Made by a program: the position numbers and the translations under genes | In this document: one piece after another, positions 41,059 to 45,942 of the stretch | How the letters are laid out: every line of letters starts with the position of its first letter | How positions within the stretch are numbered: the first letter of the stretch is position 1 | The notes under the pieces: generated by a model | What the model saw: the letters and a program-made list of their open reading frames with translations, nothing else | Database searches by the model: none | What the model was told of the DNA's origin: nothing | From: Candidatus Cybelea tumulisoli | GTDB lineage: Bacteria > Vulcanimicrobiota > Vulcanimicrobiia > Vulcanimicrobiales > Vulcanimicrobiaceae | Length of the DNA: 45,942 nt | Direction: 5' to 3' | Assembly: GCA_003167155.1 (NCBI GenBank) | Contig: PMTY01000146.1 | Span: 21,540-67,481 of the forward strand

Positions 41059-42573
41059 ATGCCCGCCAAGAAACCGAATATCCTCATATTATGGGGCGAC
41101 GATATCGGCATCTGGAACATCAGCAAGTTCAGCAACGGCATGATGGGATACCGGACCCCGAACATCGACCGCGTCGCCAACGAAGGCGGCCTCTTCACCG
41201 ACTACTACTCGCAGCAGAGCTGCACTGCCGGCCGCGCCTGCTTTATCGCCGGCCAGAACCCGATCCGCACGGGCCTCACAAAAGTGGGCATGCCCGGAGC
41301 CACAGTCGGCCTGCAGGCAGAAGATCCCACGATCGCCGAGCTGCTCAAGCCGCAAGGTTACGCCACCGGCCAGTTCGGCAAAAACCATCTCGGCGACCGC
41401 AACGAATACTTACCGACCGTGCACGGTTTCGATGAGTTCTTCGGCAACCTCTATCACCTCAACGCCGAGGAAGAACCCGAGTTGCCCGACTACCCAAAGG
41501 ATCCCAAGTTCTTGGCGCAGTTTGGCCCGCGCGGTGTGCTGCATTGCCTGGCGACCGACAAGGACGACGCGACCGTGGATCCTCGTTGGGGGCGCGTCGG
41601 CAAACAGACGATCGAAGACACCGGGCCGCTCACCAAGAAGCGGATGGAGACTGTGGACGAGGAGATCACTGCCCGCGCGCTCGAGTGGATGGAGAAGCAG
41701 GCCAAGGCCGATCAGCCGTTTTTCCTCTGGTACAACTCGACGGCCATGCATTTCAGAACGCACGTCGCGGAGAAGAACATCGGAAAGAGCGGACAAGATC
41801 CCTATAGCGATCGCATGGTCGTGCACGACGAGCAGATCGGCATGATGCTCGACAAGCTCGACGAGCTGGGGATCGCCGACAACACCATCGTCATGTACTC
41901 CACCGACAACGGCCCGGAGAACGACACCTGGCCGGATGGCGCAAACACCCCATTCCGTGGGCAGAAGGACTCCAACTGGGAGGGCGGCTGGCGCGTGCCA
42001 TGCTTTATCCGCTGGCCCGGCACGATCAAGCCCGGGTCTGTATTCAACGGCATCGTCTCGCACATCGACATGTTCCCGACGCTGCTCGCCGCTGCTGGAA
42101 ATCCGGACGTCACGCAGCAGCTTCTCGACGGCTGCACGGTGGGCGGCAAGAAGTTCCACGTCCACCTCGACGGCTACAATCAGATCCCCTATTTTAGCGG
42201 CGCCGTGAAAGAAAGCCCACGCAACGAGATCGTGTACTTCAGCGACGACGGCGACCTCATCGCCGTGCGTGTCGGCGACTGGAAGTTCAACTTAGCCGTG
42301 CAGCGGGCCAATCAGCTGCAACTGTGGGCCGAGCCGTTCGTGAAGCTGCGCCTGCCGCACATCGTGAGCTTACGCCGCGACCCCTTCGAGCGGGCCGACT
42401 TCAACTCGAACACTTACTACGACTGGATGGTCGATCACGTGCCCCAGATGTACCAGATGCAGGCAGTGGTCGCGGGCGCGATCGCGGACTTCATCAAGTT
42501 CCCGCCGCGGCAAAAACCCGCATCCTTCAACCTGGACGAAGTCCTGGCGCAGGTGCAAAAGCCGCACAGTTAA
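41059..42573 (+). CDS. Arylsulfatase-type sulfatase
   Basis: A 504-residue sulfatase of the alkaline-phosphatase superfamily. The metal-binding start is P-N-I-L-I-L-W-G-D-D-I-G. The active-site motif is S-C-T-A-G-R (C55), a C-x-A-x-R form that needs conversion to formylglycine by FGE or anaerobic maturases not seen here. Y-S-T-D-N-G-P-E and the later K-D-S-N-W-E-G-G-W-R-V-P-C-F-I-R-W-P-G segment are typical of S1 sulfatases. No signal peptide is visible from ATG 41059, which has AAAGG about 10 bases upstream; a start further up would add residues without a clear leader. The substrate is unknown. The region 40906-41058 before it holds no recognisable gene. Confidence 0.93.
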   Translation: MPAKKPNILILWGDDIGIWNISKFSNGMMGYRTPNIDRVANEGGLFTDYYSQQSCTAGRACFIAGQNPIRTGLTKVGMPGATVGLQAEDPTIAELLKPQGYATGQFGKNHLGDRNEYLPTVHGFDEFFGNLYHLNAEEEPELPDYPKDPKFLAQFGPRGVLHCLATDKDDATVDPRWGRVGKQTIEDTGPLTKKRMETVDEEITARALEWMEKQAKADQPFFLWYNSTAMHFRTHVAEKNIGKSGQDPYSDRMVVHDEQIGMMLDKLDELGIADNTIVMYSTDNGPENDTWPDGANTPFRGQKDSNWEGGWRVPCFIRWPGTIKPGSVFNGIVSHIDMFPTLLAAAGNPDVTQQLLDGCTVGGKKFHVHLDGYNQIPYFSGAVKESPRNEIVYFSDDGDLIAVRVGDWKFNLAVQRANQLQLWAEPFVKLRLPHIVSLRRDPFERADFNSNTYYDWMVDHVPQMYQMQAVVAGAIADFIKFPPRQKPASFNLDEVLAQVQKPHS

Positions 42574-42631
42574 GCGCATCGCGTGCACCGGATCGGCGGA
42601 GCCTTGCATACCGGGTTTGAATAAGCTCGAC

Positions 42632-43873
42632 ATGGAGGGCTCCGACTCGTCCGTAACCGCACGGGTAACCGCTTTTTACGAACGCCATCCCTACCCGCCG
42701 CCGGTAGACGACCTGGACGTCTATCGGCGGAACTGGGACGACCGGCGCCGGCGTGCCGAATCGCATCTCCTTTGGCCGGCCGAGCCTTACCGCAACGATC
42801 GCAGCATCCTCGTCGCCGGCTGCGGCACCACGCAGGCCGCCCATTACGCCGTGCGCTGGCCGAAGGCACGCGTGATCGGGATCGACTTCAGCGCTGCGAG
42901 CATTGCATTCACGCGAGAGTTGAAGCAAAAGTATGGACTCGACAACCTCGAGGTGCGTCAACTTGCCGTCGAGCGGGCCGCCGAACTCGGCCAGTCGTTC
43001 GAATATGTGGTCGCCACCGGCGTGCTGCACCATCTGGCCGATCCCGACGCCGGTTTGCGTACGCTGAGCGGCGTGCTCGCTGCGAATGGCGCCATACACG
43101 TGATGGTCTACGCGCCGTACGGCCGCGCGGGAGTTTACATGCTTCAAGAGTATTCCCGGCGCCTCGGCATCGGCCACGCGGATGCCGAAATTCGGGATCT
43201 CGCCGCGAGCCTCAAAGCGCTTCCACCGGATCATCCCCTAGCGCCGTTGCTGCGTAACTCGCCCGACTTTGCGAGCAGCGCTGGCGTTGCGGATGCGCTG
43301 CTCCACCCAAACGACCGCTCCTACTCCGTCCCCCAACTGATGGACTTTCTGGATCGTGCAGGTTTGTCGTTCGGACGCTGGCTGCGCCAAGCGCCATACC
43401 TTCCGTGGTGTGGAGCGCTCGCGTCCGCCCCGCATCATTCCAAGCTGATCGAGCTAACGGCAGAAGCGCAATACGCCGCTATCGAGCTCTTCCGCGGAAC
43501 GATGGTCCGTCATAGCGTCGTCGCTTTTCGGAAGGATCGACCCGCGCATAATGCGTCCGTCGATTTCGACGGCGACGCCTGGCTGCGCTACGTCCCCGTT
43601 CGCCTGCCCGACACGATCGTCGTGCGGGACCGGCTGCCGCCGGGAGCGACGGCCGTGCTGATCAATCGCAATCACACCTATACCGACCTGTATCTGCCGA
43701 TCGACGCGCGGGAGGATCGGTTGCTCGCCGCCATCGACGGAGAACGCACCATCGCGGAGATCTACGGCGCCACACAGAGCGATCGCAGTCTCGCACGCGA
43801 CTTTTTCCGCCAGCTCTGGCGATGGGATCAAATCGTACTCGATACTTCTGGCGCCGCGCAGACGCATTCTTAG
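42632..43873 (+). CDS. Class I SAM-dependent methyltransferase with C-terminal extension
   Basis: A 413-residue protein. Residues about 10-200 are a Rossmann-type methyltransferase: Y-E-R-H-P-Y-P-P-P near the N-terminus, motif I I-L-V-A-G-C-G-T-T-Q-A-A, the acidic I-G-I-D-F-S loop, and G-V-L-H-H-L-A-D-P. The C-terminal 110 residues (V-R-L-P-D-T-I-V-V..., then E-R-T-I-A-E-I and F-F-R-Q-L-W-R-W-D-Q-I) look like a small winged or PqqD-like domain. Y-x-R-H-P-Y-P-P motifs occur in a group of methyltransferases of unknown substrate. The start may be ATG 42632 or TTG 42617. The 3' end overlaps the convergent NRAMP-like gene by four bases. Confidence 0.85.
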   Translation: MEGSDSSVTARVTAFYERHPYPPPVDDLDVYRRNWDDRRRRAESHLLWPAEPYRNDRSILVAGCGTTQAAHYAVRWPKARVIGIDFSAASIAFTRELKQKYGLDNLEVRQLAVERAAELGQSFEYVVATGVLHHLADPDAGLRTLSGVLAANGAIHVMVYAPYGRAGVYMLQEYSRRLGIGHADAEIRDLAASLKALPPDHPLAPLLRNSPDFASSAGVADALLHPNDRSYSVPQLMDFLDRAGLSFGRWLRQAPYLPWCGALASAPHHSKLIELTAEAQYAAIELFRGTMVRHSVVAFRKDRPAHNASVDFDGDAWLRYVPVRLPDTIVVRDRLPPGATAVLINRNHTYTDLYLPIDAREDRLLAAIDGERTIAEIYGATQSDRSLARDFFRQLWRWDQIVLDTSGAAQTHS

Positions 43874-45081
43874 GCATTTCGAATCGTCACTGCCAGGAAC
43901 GCCACGCACGACGCGCTGACGACGACCGTCACGGCCCATCCCGCGTAGGCGAGCCAACCCTCGATCCGGTTCTCACCCATAACGGCGCGGTTTTGCGCAA
44001 TTGCGACGAGGAGGCAGAGTGTCAGCGGCGTCGCCAAACCACCGGCCACCGACGCCCAATAGAGCAGCCCGATTGGAGAGAACCCCGCGAAAGCAAACGC
44101 CGCGGACACTCCTAGCGATCCAAGAAGAACTCCGTAAAAGATTCGGGCTTGGCCGATCGGGGCGTCGAGGCTCCCGCGCCAACCGAACGTTTGCGTCACG
44201 ACGTAGGCGCTCGTCCCGGCGAGAACCGGAACCGCAATGACGGCCGAGGCGAGCAATCCAATCGCAAAGAGCACCGTGGCCGAGCCGCCGGCCAACGGCG
44301 CAAGCGCGGCGGCGGCGTCGGTCGCGGTTTGAACGGGTGCATGAGTCTTGCCCAGCGTGGCCGCCGTCGCGACGAGAATGAACAAGAAACAGATCCCGGG
44401 AGCCAACGCACCCCAGGCGGCATCGGCCTTCATCGAACGCGCCTCTGACGGTAACGTCCCACGCTCCGACACCTCGATCGACTCCCAATAGTAGACATAG
44501 CTCGTCAGCGTGGTTCCCAGCAGTGCGAGTGCCCCCGTCGCGACCGGAACCGTGAAATCAAAATGCGGAATCGCAAGCGAGTGCGCCAGCGCTCCCCAAT
44601 CGGGCTTTGCGAGCACGGCGCTTATCCCGTAGCAAATGAATATCAAAGGAAGAAACGAGAGAAAACGCTCGACGTGCAAATAGGACCTCGACAGTAGAAG
44701 CCATGCCACAGCGCCGGCAAACGGGAGTACGAAGTAATCTCGTGATATGCCCGTGAGGATCTTGAGCGATTCGGCACCGGCCTCGAGGTCCGCGCTCAGC
44801 GTCATGATGTTGACCGCCAAGACGGCGACGAGCGCCAGCAACGCCCACGTCAGGCCATAGTGTCGCCGGATCGCGCCTTGGATGCTCATCGGCGATATCG
44901 CGCCGATTGCGGCGGCGATGCTCTGGACGACCGCGATCATCGGCAGCAGCAGCAACACCAGCCATGAAAGAGCGTAACCGGTAACCGCACCCACGACCGC
45001 AAGGCTCGCGACCGTCGTCGGATCGGCATCGGAGGCAGCTGAGACAAGACCGGGCCCAAAACCGACCGTTCTGCGAGTCAT
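43870..45081 (-). CDS. NRAMP-like divalent metal transporter lacking the TM6 methionine
   Basis: A 403-residue membrane protein with about eleven helices and the NRAMP (SLC11) layout. TM1 has G-P-G-L-V-S-A-A-S-D-A-D-P-T-T-V-A, where canonical transporters have D-P-G-N, so the metal-ligand asparagine is replaced by threonine. TM6 reads G-T-T-L-T-S-Y instead of the M-P-H-type motif, so the selective methionine is missing. Related sequences are NRAMP-related proteins, some of which carry Mg2+ or other ions; substrate cannot be inferred here. Start at ATG 45081; no clear Shine-Dalgarno. The stop lies within the end of the methyltransferase gene. Confidence 0.82.
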   Translation of the reverse strand: MTRRTVGFGPGLVSAASDADPTTVASLAVVGAVTGYALSWLVLLLLPMIAVVQSIAAAIGAISPMSIQGAIRRHYGLTWALLALVAVLAVNIMTLSADLEAGAESLKILTGISRDYFVLPFAGAVAWLLLSRSYLHVERFLSFLPLIFICYGISAVLAKPDWGALAHSLAIPHFDFTVPVATGALALLGTTLTSYVYYWESIEVSERGTLPSEARSMKADAAWGALAPGICFLFILVATAATLGKTHAPVQTATDAAAALAPLAGGSATVLFAIGLLASAVIAVPVLAGTSAYVVTQTFGWRGSLDAPIGQARIFYGVLLGSLGVSAAFAFAGFSPIGLLYWASVAGGLATPLTLCLLVAIAQNRAVMGENRIEGWLAYAGWAVTVVVSASCVAFLAVTIRNA

Positions 45082-45145
45082 GAGATCCCGCTTTCTTATT
45101 CACGCAGGCAAGGCATCCCCTAGGGCACGGCGTAACATCCGCACT

Positions 45146-45942
45146 ATGGCAAGTGTAATTACAGCACGCGAGTTCAAGCTTCTGCTCAAGCCGGGGCGTT
45201 TCCAAACCAAACGGTCCGTGCTCGAGTTCAACAATCAACTGGCGAAAATAGCCGACGATCTCGGAGCCGAGTACGAAGGGTTCGACCGCGTCGATTCCGA
45301 GCTTCGCGAAGTACGATTCTTCGATACGCCGGATGCGGTCTTCCGCAAGAACCACATCATTCTCCGGCTTCGGCGCGACCGATCGAGTGGTTGGCCGGAC
45401 GAAACCTGGGAAGTGACGTTCAAACGGCGTTCTCCCGACTTTAGGGAATCGGCCGATTTCGACGTGTCATCGTCGATGAAGGACCTAACGGTCAAGATGA
45501 AGTTCAAGGAGGAGATCATTCGGGGCGACGCTCCGCGCACGATAAAGAGCATCTTTTCGAATAACTACATTGCCTACTACCCGGTCCAAAACTTTGAACT
45601 GCCGATGTCGCGGATCATCGAGCTCTTCCCGGGCCTCAAAGCACTCGATCTCAACCCGGCCCAAAACGTTAAAGCAGTGAATAATGCGCGGGTGTTGGAG
45701 ATCGGCGCTCGGCTAGGAATCTTTACGTTCGGGAAAAACGCGGTCGCCCATGCCGATCTTGCGGTCTGGACCCGCCCCGCTACCGACAAAATGGACGTGC
45801 TGGTCGCGGAGTTTGGCTGGTCGTATCACATGCGAGGCGAGGCCGCCAAAGAACAGAAATCTCACGACGCCGCCGATAAGTTTTTCAAGGAGATCCAGGC
45901 GCCTCTCGAAGATGAGCTCTTCGACGGCACTACCAAAACGGC
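45146..45942 (+). CDS. CYTH-like protein, 3' end cut by the window
   Basis: An open frame from ATG 45146 runs to the window end without a stop (265 codons). The first part has R-E-F-K-L-L-L-K-P near the start and V-R-F-F-D-T-P-D-A-V-F...L-R-L-R-R-D near residue 60. This resembles the strand pair of CYTH/triphosphate-tunnel enzymes (adenylate cyclase or thiamine-triphosphatase type) and VTC-like proteins. K-R-R-S and later acidic residues could line a tunnel. The call is tentative: the signature E-x-E-x-K at the start is not exact. It is divergent from the NRAMP-like gene, 64 bases apart. Confidence 0.6.
   Translation, partial: MASVITAREFKLLLKPGRFQTKRSVLEFNNQLAKIADDLGAEYEGFDRVDSELREVRFFDTPDAVFRKNHIILRLRRDRSSGWPDETWEVTFKRRSPDFRESADFDVSSSMKDLTVKMKFKEEIIRGDAPRTIKSIFSNNYIAYYPVQNFELPMSRIIELFPGLKALDLNPAQNVKAVNNARVLEIGARLGIFTFGKNAVAHADLAVWTRPATDKMDVLVAEFGWSYHMRGEAAKEQKSHDAADKFFKEIQAPLEDELFDGTTKT

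Noticed and set aside
45082-45145. Possible metal riboswitch (yybP-ykoY type) before the NRAMP-like gene
   Set aside because: The 64-base gap is too short, and I could not find the conserved core or paired elements.
1-45942. CRISPR arrays, tRNA, rRNA, transposases, phage genes
   Set aside because: No regular repeat-spacer pattern, cloverleaf, rRNA segment or recombinase motif was seen on reading both strands.

Overview
The window is a GC-rich, densely coded chromosomal segment with about 42 protein genes and almost no gap above 200 bases. No rRNA, tRNA, CRISPR array, insertion sequence or phage gene was seen. Lnt, an LptC-like protein, several secreted beta-barrel proteins and Lol-type lipoproteins indicate a diderm. 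A 2-oxoglutarate dehydrogenase E2-E1 fusion, tandem KGG-motif stress proteins, NHL-repeat lipoproteins and DUF2079 proteins make Candidatus Eremiobacterota (WPS-2) or a neighbouring lineage my best guess. That placement is inference from gene content, not a phylogeny. Cytochrome c, a cytochrome P450, transhydrogenase and the 2-oxoglutarate dehydrogenase suggest a respiring heterotroph.

Region by region. Bases 1-202 hold one copy of a small hairpin repeat; I see no gene there. 203-1106 (minus) is a lipoprotein gene followed 10 bases later by an 8-cysteine metallothionein-like gene of only 55 codons. 1105-3157 (plus) is lnt and an LptC-like gene. 3166-3708 (minus) holds two KGG stress proteins. 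3819-11813 (minus) is a housekeeping run transcribed as MG2-domain protein, polA, DUF192, mutM, rpsA, coaE. 11869-16304 (plus) holds a zinc-ribbon microprotein, an exported protein, an FAH-family hydrolase and the three-gene transhydrogenase pntAA-pntAB-pntB; pntAB appears to start at CTG. 16307-18532 (minus) is a tandem pair of NHL lipoproteins. 18611-23202 is a divergent unit: a peptide-type binding lipoprotein (minus) facing an Lrp regulator, 3,5-diaminohexanoate dehydrogenase and lysine 2,3-aminomutase (plus), with a perfect palindrome between them.

23284-24293 holds a Uma2 protein and a small membrane protein. 24270-27013 (minus) is a DUF2079 membrane protein coupled to a P450 that carries an in-frame copy of the hairpin repeat. 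27055-27588 is a LOG-family gene. 27595-33098 (minus) holds the E2-E1 2-oxoglutarate dehydrogenase fusion, a TsdA-like dihaem cytochrome and a Tat-type DsrE-like partner. 33204-34427 is rmuC. 34440-39529 holds an exported peroxiredoxin, three beta-barrel proteins, a small hypothetical and an AraC regulator. 39564-40905 is mgtC and a frameshifted membrane gene. 41059-45942 holds a sulfatase, a methyltransferase, an NRAMP-like transporter and a CYTH-like gene cut off by the window end.

The points I would follow first are the metallothionein that a length-limited gene caller would miss, the repeat domesticated inside the P450 gene, the lysine-degradation operon with its palindrome, the lipoyl-bearing E2-E1 fusion, the TsdA/DsrE-like pair, the CTG-started pntAB, and two divergent gene pairs whose start codons share one CATG.
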